Below, one piece after another: positions 1-7,494 of a stretch of DNA of 64,000 nt. This stretch comes from Actinomycetaceae bacterium. Lineage in GTDB: Bacteria > Actinomycetota > Actinomycetes > Actinomycetales > Actinomycetaceae. The position numbers were made by a program, and so were the translations under genes. The notes below the pieces were generated by a model, which was given only the letters and a program-made list of their open reading frames with translations, had not been told where the DNA came from and did not search any database. The stretch's first letter is position 1. Every line of letters begins with the position of its first letter. The DNA is taken from contig JAUNKY010000002.1 of assembly GCA_030532515.1 (NCBI GenBank), positions 1 through 64,000 on the forward strand. Direction: 5' to 3'.

Positions 1-437
1 ACAACAACCAACCCCTTCCAAGGCCAGCGTTGCAACGATCCCTAGAACTCAAGTTTTCCGCCCTCGGAACAAGGGGGGGGCAGGAATTCTTTTCCGAGGG
101 CGCCAATGGAACAGATGGCTTCTTACATTGCCGGTTTACGCGGGGCATTAGCTAATGCTTGCCTGAAAATGTGTGATTTGAGGGAAAAGGGGGAAATAAG
201 TAATGTCTCTGTTGTTTATATCCAGAGGCTGGATATTTTTCTGTCTAAACGCGCTCGGTGTGCTGTTTTTATTCCGCGTTTGGGGGAGTGGAAAATCGGG
301 TAAAAATGTACTTAAACATAAATTTAAAAATCATAAATACCATGGGGTATACCAACCATTGTGTCAGATTGTCCCTATTGATAGGTTACAAGGTGGTTAT
401 CTGAAGATATCCAATCTCCTAAATAAAGGAAACTAAC
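1..437. other. Intergenic region upstream of the first surface-protein gene
   Basis: No convincing gene. Two short overlapping open frames (106-303 and 203-436) lack a ribosome binding site and have no recognisable protein character. The stretch from about 160 to 430 is AT-rich and probably holds the promoter of the gene at 438, but I could not fix a -35/-10 pair. The 51-bp repeat at 54-104 lies here. The first 50 bases could be the end of a gene outside the window; nothing in them allows a call. Confidence 0.6.
54..104. repeat. 51-bp repeat, copy 1 (inverted pair of the CGAGGGCG motif)
   Basis: Begins TTTTCCGCCCTCGGAA and ends CAGGAATTCTTTTCCGAGG followed by GCGCC, so it contains the CGAGGGCG motif once in each orientation around a G-rich centre. 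A second copy of equal length, in the same orientation and differing mainly in the central seven or so bases, lies at 2515-2565. The two copies bracket the surface-protein gene at 438-2315. Confidence 0.8.
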
Positions 438-2315
438 ATGAGTGACAAGAAAAACTGGGCGCACGGCGTAATCGCCGGCGCAGGTGCTCTGGCGCTGGTA
501 GGTACCCTAATGGTGCCAGCAGTTGCGCTGAACCACGGCACTATCTCAGGGCTTGAGGGCGACGCATGTAACGTCGTGTGGAACGCAAAATCCGTCCTCG
601 ATATTGACCTGCAGCAAAACGACCCCAACTATGGGGATCTGGTACACGACCAAGATAATGCCCCTGCAGGCACCAACTACCAGTGGACTGGCTTTATTCA
701 AGAAGTAAGCCCAAAGATCAGTGATACCCACAAGGGTTACATGGAAATTGGGCACCACTACCAAAACGGGAACGACTCCACTATCGTGCGCGCTGCCCAA
801 GCTGACACTAAGCAGCACTGGCGCGTAAACTTCGGCACCGAAAAGGCTCTAAAGAACGCACAGATCGTGTTCACTTTGCCAGCTGAAGTTGCTGGAAAGC
901 CAGTTTCAGTAGACGTACAGACCGGCGTTGACGCCGTCAACGGCTGGGAATTCTTGCCTTACAAGAACTACCGTGCGGGCCGTACTGCCATTGAGGTAGG
1001 AAAAGTTAAGGACAACGGCAACAACACTTGGACTATCGACCTGGGCGACCTACCAGCGATGAGCTCGCGAGTAGTTGACTTTAACGTTGAAGTTGGCACC
1101 AGCCTAACTCTCACCGACCAGTTCGTTGCTTCTGCGAAACTTACCGCAAAAGGCACCGATGCTCAGTGCCAGCAAGTACAACCTCCAAAGCCTGCTGATA
1201 AGGTGACTTATTCTGAGTGGGCTGATGGTGAGAAGGTTTGTACTAAGGACACTGTGACCCAGACTCGTACCAAGACTGTCATCACCTACACTTGGGATGA
1301 TGCGAACAAGGTTTGGAAGGAAGCTGCTCCGGTAGTTACTACTGAAACTCAGGAACGTCCTAAGACTCAGGAAGAGCGTGAAGCTTGCAAGCCTGCTGAT
1401 AAGGTGACTTATTCTGAGTGGGCTGATGGTGAGAAGGTTTGTACTAAGGACACTGTGACCCAGACTCGTACCAAGACTGTCATCACCTACACTTGGGATG
1501 ATGCGAACAAGGTTTGGAAGGAAGCTGCTCCGGTAGTTACTACTGAAACTCAGGAACGTCCTAAGACTCAGGAAGAGCGTGAAGCTTGCAAGCCTGCTGA
1601 TAAGGTGACTTATTCTGAGTGGGCTGATGGTGAGAAGGTTTGTACTAAGGACACTGTGACCCAGACTCGTACCAAGACTGTCATCACCTACACTTGGGAT
1701 GATGCGAACAAGGTTTGGAAGGAAGCTGCTCCGGTAGTTACTACTGAAACTCAGGAACGTCCTAAGACTCAGGAAGAGCGTGAAGCTTGCAAGCCTGCTG
1801 ATAAGGTGACTTATTCTGAGTGGGCTGATGGTGAGAAGGTTTGTACTAAGGACACTGTGACCCAGACTCGTACCAAGACTGTCATCACCTACACTTGGGA
1901 TGATGCGAACAAGGTTTGGAAGGAAGCTGCTCCGGTAGTTACTACTGAAACTCAGGAACGTCCTAAGACTCAGGAAGAGCGTGAAGCTTGCAAGCCTGCT
2001 GATAAGGTAACCTACACCGAATGGCAAGACGGCAAGAAGAACTGCGTGAATAACACCGTTTCCCAAAGCCGCACCAAGACCGTTATTACCTACACTTGGG
2101 ATGACGCGAACAAGACCTGGAAGGCTGGCGACCCAGTAGTCACCAAGGAAACCCAGGATCGCCCAACCACTGCGGCTGAAAAGGCAAGCTGCCAGCCAAA
2201 GACCCCACCAGCACTGCCAAAGACTGGTTCGCACACCGGCACTGCAGCAATCCTGATGGGCATCTTCGGAGCTGCTGGTATCGCTCTGCTGGCAATCAAG
2301 CGTCGCAACGCCTAA
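438..2315 (+). CDS. LPXTG cell-wall-anchored surface protein with five tandem 67-residue repeats
   Basis: Surface protein of 625 residues, expected to be joined to peptidoglycan by a sortase. A hydrophobic export segment spans about residues 9-30. An N-terminal globular region (about 32-245) is followed by five 67-residue units (about 252-586), each with two cysteines (in VCTKD and EACK), then LPKTG (about 593), a hydrophobic stretch and the basic tail KRRNA. AAAGGA lies 7 bases before the ATG. The first four units are identical in DNA and favour T-ending codons, while the N-region, the fifth unit and the C-terminus favour C-ending codons, so the units look recently amplified or imported. I recognise no enzyme domain. 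An adhesin or stalk role is inference. Confidence 0.85.
   Translation: MSDKKNWAHGVIAGAGALALVGTLMVPAVALNHGTISGLEGDACNVVWNAKSVLDIDLQQNDPNYGDLVHDQDNAPAGTNYQWTGFIQEVSPKISDTHKGYMEIGHHYQNGNDSTIVRAAQADTKQHWRVNFGTEKALKNAQIVFTLPAEVAGKPVSVDVQTGVDAVNGWEFLPYKNYRAGRTAIEVGKVKDNGNNTWTIDLGDLPAMSSRVVDFNVEVGTSLTLTDQFVASAKLTAKGTDAQCQQVQPPKPADKVTYSEWADGEKVCTKDTVTQTRTKTVITYTWDDANKVWKEAAPVVTTETQERPKTQEEREACKPADKVTYSEWADGEKVCTKDTVTQTRTKTVITYTWDDANKVWKEAAPVVTTETQERPKTQEEREACKPADKVTYSEWADGEKVCTKDTVTQTRTKTVITYTWDDANKVWKEAAPVVTTETQERPKTQEEREACKPADKVTYSEWADGEKVCTKDTVTQTRTKTVITYTWDDANKVWKEAAPVVTTETQERPKTQEEREACKPADKVTYTEWQDGKKNCVNNTVSQSRTKTVITYTWDDANKTWKAGDPVVTKETQDRPTTAAEKASCQPKTPPALPKTGSHTGTAAILMGIFGAAGIALLAIKRRNA
1191..2195 (+). 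repeat. Five 201-bp tandem repeats inside the surface-protein gene
   Basis: Units start at 1191, 1392, 1593, 1794 and 1995. The first four appear base-for-base identical; the fifth (1995-2195) keeps the same protein pattern but has diverged widely at third positions and in several residues. The 201-bp period keeps the reading frame, so unit number can change by recombination without breaking the protein. Assembly from short reads could miscount the units. Confidence 0.95.
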
Positions 2316-2370
2316 CAAAAAGCTGGCTAGCGGATAGGTAACTATTCTTTAGATCGGCAATATAAAGTAT

Positions 2371-2403
2371 TTTGGGCGGGGGGAAATATTCCTTCCGCCC
2401 AAA
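2371..2403 (+). terminator. Hairpin after the repeat surface protein
   Basis: TTTGGGCGG (2371-2379) pairs with CCGCCCAAA (2395-2403), with a further inner GGAA/TTCC pairing. It lies 56 bases after the stop codon. The run after the stem is not strongly T-rich, so efficiency is uncertain. Confidence 0.6.
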
Positions 2404-2413
2404 GTCATATTTG

Positions 2414-2513
2414 GATAACTCGTATCGAAACTCGATTTTGATACGAGTTATCTGCATTTTTGGGCGATTTTTGAGGATAACTCGTATCAGTTTGGCATTT
2501 TGATACGAGTTTC
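2414..2513. repeat. Two consecutive GATAACTCGTATC palindromes
   Basis: First palindrome: GATAACTCGTATC (2414-2426) with GATACGAGTTATC (2440-2452). Second: GATAACTCGTATCA (2476-2489) with TGATACGAGTTTC (2501-2513). Spacers differ, so the arms and not the loops are conserved. The pair sits between the terminator and the 51-bp repeat. It could be paired operators, tandem hairpins, or REP-like elements. Confidence 0.75.
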
Positions 2514-2514
2514 A

Positions 2515-2565
2515 TTTTCCGCCCTCGGAAAAATAGCCGGGCAGGAATTCTTTTCCGAGGGCGCC
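2515..2565. repeat. 51-bp repeat, copy 2 (inverted pair of the CGAGGGCG motif)
   Basis: Same length and orientation as 54-104, and identical apart from the centre. With copy 1 it forms a direct repeat about 2.4 kb apart around the surface-protein gene, so recombination between them could remove or duplicate that gene. Confidence 0.8.
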
Positions 2566-3030
2566 CACCCAACTTGCTTTCCCGCCAGAGGCTCGTTTTT
2601 GAAGCGCGTTAGTGGGGGATGGGGGAAAGATGTGGAAACTATATAGGAAATACTCGATCTTGCGGAAATACAGGTATTTTCGCGTAAATATGCATTAAAA
2701 CTTTCTTATATGTTGAGATTGCTACAATATGCGTTGTGGAGTGGCACACAGTGTGTCGTGTTATTGTTGAATGTTCTGTCATCTGATGTGTGCCTGTTTC
2801 TGTGTAAAAAACCTTCCAAACGGTGGGAAATACAGGGGAAACCACACGTTGCTCCCAAAAGTCATAAAAGTGCTTGGATCCGAGTAGGTAATTTTCGCAA
2901 ATATCAAGGGACTATCTTTTGAACCGGAGCAGGAGTAGCGTTGGTGAGCACATCTTGTCAGTAGTTCCGCATATTGTGCTTGGATTAAAACACTGACGCA
3001 AAAACGGGTGTTGTGTGAAAGGAGATGGTG
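2566..3030. other. Long AT-rich leader region before the second surface protein
   Basis: No supported gene. An open frame at 2710-2922 has no ribosome binding site and an unlikely protein. The region probably contains the promoter and a long untranslated leader for the gene at 3031. TTGTCA at 2955-2960 is a possible -35, but no -10 at standard spacing is visible. Confidence 0.5.
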
Positions 3031-4830
3031 GTGAAAACGCTATCTAAGAGATTTCTAAAACGTAGCTCGGCGTTATTTGTAGCTATATTTGTGATGGCTA
3101 GTTTCCTAGTGTTGCCTACATTCGGTGGGTATGCGCATGCGAATAACTGTGCCCAAGCAAATCTGCAGATTAGCTGGAAGTCCGGTGCGCCAAATCTTGA
3201 TGGAGATGTCTACACTTCTCGTAAAGGCGAACCTACTGAGTTTACTGCGAAGTGGAATGTCTTACCGGAAGCTGAACCTGGTGACACTTTCACACTGACT
3301 CTTCCTGCAGAACTAGTTGCTCAAGGCGCTCCAAGCGGCAAATTTCCGGTAAAAGATGCAACTGGAGCAATTGTTGCCTACGGTCAATGGGATACGAACC
3401 AGCGGGTCGTTTTCACCTATACGGACTACGTGGCAAACAACCACTCAGTTTGGGTAAGTTTCTTCCAACAAGTTAGTTGGAGCGCAAATTTAGACAGCTC
3501 TCAAAAAGAAACTAGCTACCCGCATTTAACCTTTGACGGGGGCTGCAGTGGGTCGCAGGTAGTTGCAGGCGTCCTGCTGGGGCAGAAGCCAAGCGGAGGG
3601 GGCGTTCCTGGAAAAGTCGGTGATTTCCCATTCCAAGATGAGCTTAAGTATCCTGCTGATGCGGATCCATCAAGATTAGCGCTTATCCGCTGGGGCCTCT
3701 ATGCAGGTGAAGTGACGGATGAAAACGTTAATGACACCTGGATTATCGAGGATAAAGCAGCCGATAACCAAGAGTTTCTTTGTGCAGACCATCCGCGTGG
3801 ATATTTCACTGCGCCAAAAGTCACTTTCCGGCAGGTAGGGTCGAATGCGCTTGATATGCCGGTGCCTGCACAGGCCGTGCGCGTACAATGCAGCGCAAAA
3901 CAGATCCGGATTGAAGTAAATCCAGGTTTTGGAGCGGTTTACCAGGGCAACGAAATAATAGTGCAGCTTTTCGCGAAGACAACCGACGGAACCAAACCGG
4001 GCCAAACCTACTACAACACAGCCACTGTAAACGGAACACCATATAAAAGCAGCGTGCGAAGGGCACAATTCGGTGCCGAAGGTGGAGGCATTAAAGACGG
4101 CTACGGCTCTTTACAGATTGCGAAACGCATCGTGGGCACTGATCAAGCTGACAACGCTACTTTCACCTTTACTATCTCTTGTACCGATGGGCGCAAAGAA
4201 ACCGTGTCAGTGGTGGGAGCAAACTCTGTTACCGTAAATGGCATTGCAGCAGGTGCAACCTGTACGGTAAACGAGGTTGACGTCCCAGTTATTGGCGGTC
4301 AAGAAGCCGTTGTGGCTTATGACGTGAATAGTAAGATGTCCAACCAAGTGCGGATCGAAGATACCGAAGTTGCCGCAGTTACGGTGCTAAATACTTATCC
4401 GCAGGTACCGCAACCACCAGTGCCGCCGGTACCACCAAAGCCGACTCCGGCGCCTCCACCGGCACCTCCAGTGCCACCGGCTCCGCCAACCCCACCGGTG
4501 CCACCAGTTCTTCCAACTCCGCCAACCCCGCCAACTCCACCAACCCCACCGGTGCCGCCCACCCCACCAGTGTTACCAGCAGTGCCGCCTCCGCCAGCGC
4601 CGCCGGTACCTCCAACCCCATCGGTGCCGCCAGTGCCACCGGTACCTCCAACTCCATCGGTACCGCCAGCGCCACCGGCTCCACCAACCCCGGCACAACC
4701 AGAGAAACCAGGAACTCCGAAAGAGCTACCAGTTACCGGAAGCTCTGCCGGTGTCTCCATCCTGGCGTTGGGATGTCTGACATTAGGTTCTGCACTGTTA
4801 GCAGGGCGGAAGCTGGCTAAGAGAAGCTAG
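3031..4830 (+). CDS. LPXTG surface adhesin with DUF5979-like domain and proline-rich stalk
   Basis: About 599 residues, exported and cell-wall anchored. The signal peptide covers about residues 1-37 (ends near AHA). An Ig-like adhesin region follows, then a domain resembling DUF5979 (about 358-455, with FTISC and GATCTV), a roughly 100-residue Pro-rich stalk (about 459-556, repeated PPVPP and TPP blocks), LPVTG near 566, a hydrophobic helix and a basic tail. Three candidate starts lie close together (ATG 3025, GTG 3028, GTG 3031). AAAGGAG at 3018-3024 sits 6 bases before GTG 3031, which I therefore choose. The protein probably holds a binding domain away from the wall. The ligand is unknown. 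Confidence 0.85.
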   Translation: MKTLSKRFLKRSSALFVAIFVMASFLVLPTFGGYAHANNCAQANLQISWKSGAPNLDGDVYTSRKGEPTEFTAKWNVLPEAEPGDTFTLTLPAELVAQGAPSGKFPVKDATGAIVAYGQWDTNQRVVFTYTDYVANNHSVWVSFFQQVSWSANLDSSQKETSYPHLTFDGGCSGSQVVAGVLLGQKPSGGGVPGKVGDFPFQDELKYPADADPSRLALIRWGLYAGEVTDENVNDTWIIEDKAADNQEFLCADHPRGYFTAPKVTFRQVGSNALDMPVPAQAVRVQCSAKQIRIEVNPGFGAVYQGNEIIVQLFAKTTDGTKPGQTYYNTATVNGTPYKSSVRRAQFGAEGGGIKDGYGSLQIAKRIVGTDQADNATFTFTISCTDGRKETVSVVGANSVTVNGIAAGATCTVNEVDVPVIGGQEAVVAYDVNSKMSNQVRIEDTEVAAVTVLNTYPQVPQPPVPPVPPKPTPAPPPAPPVPPAPPTPPVPPVLPTPPTPPTPPTPPVPPTPPVLPAVPPPPAPPVPPTPSVPPVPPVPPTPSVPPAPPAPPTPAQPEKPGTPKELPVTGSSAGVSILALGCLTLGSALLAGRKLAKRS

Positions 4831-4843
4831 TACAACTAGACGT

Positions 4844-4878
4844 GATGAAGGTGGGTTACTTAGTAACCCACCTTCATC
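4844..4878 (+). terminator. Strong terminator hairpin after the proline-rich adhesin
   Basis: A perfect 17-bp stem: 4844-4860 pairs with 4862-4878 around a single central base (GATGAAGGTGGG against CCCACCTTCATC at the outer ends). It starts 13 bases after the stop codon. Confidence 0.85.
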
Positions 4879-5164
4879 TGTTTAAAGGAACAAATCCTAC
4901 TTCCCAAGGTGAAAAATATTCTCGATAGGAAGCTTCAACAGCCATTAAATTTTATGCAAAATTATTAACTACCTCACTAAAAGCGTTGCGTCTTGTTTGG
5001 ATGCCAGGACAAAGCTAAACAGTGTAGAACAGAGGTGATGGCACACCTTGTTAATGTTCATAAATGCCTCAAAAACCGACCAAGTGAAATATTTTCAACG
5101 AGCGCCATCCATAAATGTGGGCAATAATGAAGAGACATCTTTCAAATAACGTAAGGAAGTATAA
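4879..5164. other. Intergenic region before the GlsB-like gene
   Basis: AT-rich with no open frame of note. It should hold the promoter of the small membrane protein at 5165. I see no clear paired -35/-10. Confidence 0.5.
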
Positions 5165-5425
5165 ATGGGTTTCATTGCCTACATTGTTCTTGGTTTGTTT
5201 GCAGGTCTGATTGCTAAGGCTATTATGCCGGGCGAACAGGGCGGCGGCTGGTTGGCTACCATCTTGCTGGGTGTCGTTGGTGCATCCGTCGGCGGTTGGC
5301 TGGGCAACGTTATCTTCAATGTTGGACTGGAAAACTTCTGGTCTTTGCAGACCTGGGTTCTAGCAGTTGTAGGCTCCTTGGTAGTTCTGGCTATCTGGGG
5401 CTGGTTCACCGGCAAGAAGAAGTGA
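5165..5425 (+). CDS. GlsB/YeaQ/YmgE family stress-response membrane protein
   Basis: Small integral membrane protein of 86 residues, the usual family size. Three hydrophobic segments are visible: a Gly/Ala-rich first helix with AGLIAKAIMPG, a second with GVVGASVGGWLG, and a third near the C-terminus, then a GKKK tail. The MPG turn after the first helix is typical of the transglycosylase-associated family (GlsB, YmgE), which is linked to envelope or general stress and has no shown enzyme activity. AAGGAAG precedes ATG by about 6 bases. It stands alone between two terminators, so it is probably transcribed by itself. Confidence 0.85.
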   Translation: MGFIAYIVLGLFAGLIAKAIMPGEQGGGWLATILLGVVGASVGGWLGNVIFNVGLENFWSLQTWVLAVVGSLVVLAIWGWFTGKKK

Positions 5426-5469
5426 TTCTCTAAGCTGGAAACTGCTAAATAAATAAAGCTTTAAACCGA

Positions 5470-5499
5470 AAGCGGGTCCTGGTGCGGGACCCGCTTTTT
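5470..5499 (+). terminator. Rho-independent terminator after the GlsB-like gene
   Basis: AAGCGGGTCC (5470-5479) pairs with GGACCCGCTT (5487-5496), followed by a T run to 5499. A classic intrinsic terminator 45 bases past the stop. Confidence 0.9.
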
Positions 5500-5546
5500 G
5501 TTGCAATATGCGACAATAATAGGGAAATACTGTGGGAAGGACCGTC

Positions 5547-5639
5547 GTGGAATCCTATAGTGAGTTTAAACCGCGAATCAGTAAGTTTCAGGTGGATTCG
5601 GTTCCGTACGAACCAGAGTTTGGACTACCGCCCTCGTAA
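5547..5639 (+). CDS. Possible 30-residue peptide, doubtful
   Basis: GTG at 5547 is preceded by GGGAAGGA with suitable spacing and opens a 30-codon frame ending at TAA 5637-5639. The last codons (PPS, stop) are formed by a copy of the CGAGGGCG motif on the other strand. It could be a true small peptide, a leader for the gene at 5720, or the left-over N-terminus of a gene cut by the repeat. No relative recognised. Confidence 0.2.
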   Translation: MESYSEFKPRISKFQVDSVPYEPEFGLPPS

Positions 5640-5719
5640 ATGAGAAAGTTGACGCGCACACGGGAAACTGTTGGAAGCGCGGGCGCGGGAATCATGAGAA
5701 GAATTGCTTGGAGGTTGGT

Positions 5720-6328
5720 ATGGAAGAGTTTGATTCTAAACAGGTTTTTGAGTCTGAGTTGGTTTTCGATGCGGAGCTGCGTTTTGTTGCGCACCTGAAG
5801 TTTTTAGCATTAGCGTGTGAGGATAAATGCCCAGATGCCAGCTGGATTTCCCCAAAATACCAGGCAATCGCGGCTGAACTCGGTCGGCTTCCCGAGCTGG
5901 TAGTGCAACACATCGAAGATAATAACTACGGCAGCGGGTACGCTAGCTTTATTGAAATACGGTTGGCCCAACGCGGGGTAGCTCCCGCAGAACGCGGTAA
6001 TTACGAAGTGACGCCCTATATTTCGGTGTTAGTTTGTAAGTTCGCTCCGCTAGCGGCATTAATTGGGACAGCCGAGTATGCAATTGCGAAAGATGGTAAA
6101 TCTTCGTCCTTCGCGTTGCCCGCGGCAGACCGCCTGTGTCTAAAACACACCTGGGATCCGCAGGCGCGTGTGCAAGAGGTTTTGGAAGGGTACGGCTACC
6201 AGTTGTTAGATCCGGCGATTGCAGGTGAGCAGTTGCCGCATGGTTTAACTGTGTCAACGATTCTGGGTGAAGGTGGCGGTTATGAAAGCGACACTATTTT
6301 CGACGCCTGGTTTCACTGGTTAGACTGA
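5720..6328 (+). CDS. Hypothetical protein, about 202 residues
   Basis: I do not recognise the family. The protein is soluble and slightly acidic, with no signal peptide or membrane segment, and has a hydrophobic core typical of a folded cytoplasmic protein. An in-frame TTG lies at 5708, but GGAGG at 5710-5714 is 5 bases before ATG 5720, so translation most likely begins with MEEFD. It converges on the pilus operon and is followed within a few bases by a 24-bp palindrome. The neighbours give no clue to function. Confidence 0.65.
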   Translation: MEEFDSKQVFESELVFDAELRFVAHLKFLALACEDKCPDASWISPKYQAIAAELGRLPELVVQHIEDNNYGSGYASFIEIRLAQRGVAPAERGNYEVTPYISVLVCKFAPLAALIGTAEYAIAKDGKSSSFALPAADRLCLKHTWDPQARVQEVLEGYGYQLLDPAIAGEQLPHGLTVSTILGEGGGYESDTIFDAWFHWLD

Positions 6329-6334
6329 TAACCG

Positions 6335-6493
6335 ATGCGGGAATCGGCGTTCCCGCATGGTTTGGGGAGGGGACAAAGCGTTACATTTTTGGGTGGCTAC
6401 GGAGTCGCTTTGTCCTCTTTGTCTTGGTCTTCATCGATGCGGGAATCGGCGTTCCCGCATGGGGTGGCGATGTGAGAACCGGCGTTCCCGCAT
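6335..6493. repeat. Three copies of a 24-bp palindrome (ATGCGGGAA...TTCCCGCAT)
   Basis: Copies at 6335-6358, 6437-6460 and 6470-6493. The first two are identical: ATGCGGGAA and TTCCCGCAT arms around TCGGCG. The third differs in its left arm (ATGTGAGAA). The first lies between two convergent genes and could act as a terminator. The other two lie inside the sortase reading frame and encode its tail (PCGNA and CGNAD blocks). The same core recurs at 20661-20686. Confidence 0.9.
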
Positions 6494-7404
6494 GGTTTAG
6501 TGGTGGTGGCAGCGGTTTTCTTTGCCGGGCGTCCGGCCCACCAAATATAGAAAGCAATGAAAACTAAGGCAACGGCGTAGTAAACAATCCACCAGGGGAA
6601 GAAAGGTACTTCCGGCTTAGCCCCCTTAAGATTTAGTTCTTCAGTAGGCGTGGGCAAGATGCGCTCGCCGGTAACCAAAATTCGGTGGCTATTAATTCCC
6701 AGGGGAGTACAGGTAATCAAAGTCGCCAAATCTTGGTCTACTTTAGCTTTAATTGCTTCGGTTTTATCCGGTTCGATAACTTCCGTATTAATCACCTTGT
6801 AGGTGAGCACTTCTCCGAAAACCTCTACTGAGAAAGTATCGTCGATTTCGACTTTATCCAGGTGAGTGAACATTTCGGCTTCTGCCAGTCCGCGGTGTGC
6901 GGTGATTACCGTACGTGTCCCGATTCCCCCGACCGGTAGGGAAGTGCCTTCTAAGTGGCCGGCCCCCGCCAAGAGAGTATCTTCATCGGTACCGTGATAA
7001 ACCGGCATATCTAAGTTGATTTTCGGGATACGCAGGCGAGCCATCAGCCCGGTTTCGGAAGCTCGCAGTTGGTGATTATAGTCCAGCAGTTCTGTTACAG
7101 AAGTACCGGTGCCGCGCGGTTTGTTGGCGTTGGCGTCAAGCACTGCACCGGCACTTAAAGCATCGTTGTAGCGCCGGGCTTGTTGGAGTTGTTCCGCGGC
7201 GGCGGGTTCTGAGTTATTGACGCGGGTTTCGTATTCCGCGATGATTTGCGACTGGTTGTATTGGGTGAGCCAAGCGGCCACTTCAGGATATAAGAACATG
7301 GTTACCCCGATTAAAGCCATCAGCGCGGGAATCAGGGAGAGACGATTTAGACGCCAGCCGCCGGCGCGCTTTTTCGAGGGCGGAAGTGCATGGCGAATTC
7401 TCAT
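6397..7404 (-). CDS. srtC: Class C (pilus-assembly) sortase
   Basis: Membrane transpeptidase of 335 residues that joins pilin subunits through their LPXTG-type signals. An N-terminal membrane helix (about residues 22-45), a sortase fold, the active-site segment TLITC (Cys near 231) and the following Arg in SHRILVTGER are visible. A C-terminal membrane helix (about 270-292) is typical of class C. It is last in the operon after the shaft and tip pilins, as in Actinomyces fimQ-fimP-srtC1. Two 24-bp palindromes inserted in frame form most of the final 30 residues, a tail beyond the usual end. The codons near the N-terminus (PPSKK) contain a CGAGGGCG motif copy. Confidence 0.93.
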   Translation of the reverse strand: MRIRHALPPSKKRAGGWRLNRLSLIPALMALIGVTMFLYPEVAAWLTQYNQSQIIAEYETRVNNSEPAAAEQLQQARRYNDALSAGAVLDANANKPRGTGTSVTELLDYNHQLRASETGLMARLRIPKINLDMPVYHGTDEDTLLAGAGHLEGTSLPVGGIGTRTVITAHRGLAEAEMFTHLDKVEIDDTFSVEVFGEVLTYKVINTEVIEPDKTEAIKAKVDQDLATLITCTPLGINSHRILVTGERILPTPTEELNLKGAKPEVPFFPWWIVYYAVALVFIAFYIWWAGRPAKKTAATTTKPCGNAGSHIATPCGNADSRIDEDQDKEDKATP

Positions 7405-7430
7405 AAAATGTCCTTAATCATGTGTGTATT

Positions 7431-7462
7431 AAGGGTGGAGTCGCAAGTGCGACTCCACCCTT
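7431..7462 (-). terminator. Intercistronic hairpin between shaft pilin and sortase
   Basis: AAGGGTGGAGTCGCA (7431-7445) pairs perfectly with TGCGACTCCACCCTT (7448-7462). It sits between the shaft-pilin stop and the sortase start. There is no strong T run on the minus-strand transcript, so it may be a partial terminator or an RNA-stabilising element that keeps sortase lower than pilin. Confidence 0.7.
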
Positions 7463-7494
7463 TAACAGCAAGTTAGCTCTAAGCTACTTAGCTA

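Noticed and set aside
106..436. Two small overlapping frames (65 and 77 codons) at the left edge
   Set aside because: No ribosome site, AT-rich non-coding character, and they overlap the likely promoter of the gene at 438.
1191..1994. CRISPR array
   Set aside because: The repeats are 201 bp, contiguous, coding and without spacers.
1104..2318. 404-codon minus-strand open frame opposite the repeat surface protein
   Set aside because: It is a shadow of the 201-bp repeats, which lack stops in that frame. The plus-strand protein has signal peptide, LPKTG and ribosome site.
2710..2922. 70-codon frame before the second adhesin
   Set aside because: No ribosome site and unlikely peptide; the region looks like a leader.
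4379..4760. Minus-strand frames rich in Gly/Val/Ala opposite the adhesin stalk
   Set aside because: Mirror image of the Pro-rich coding repeats; no start signal.
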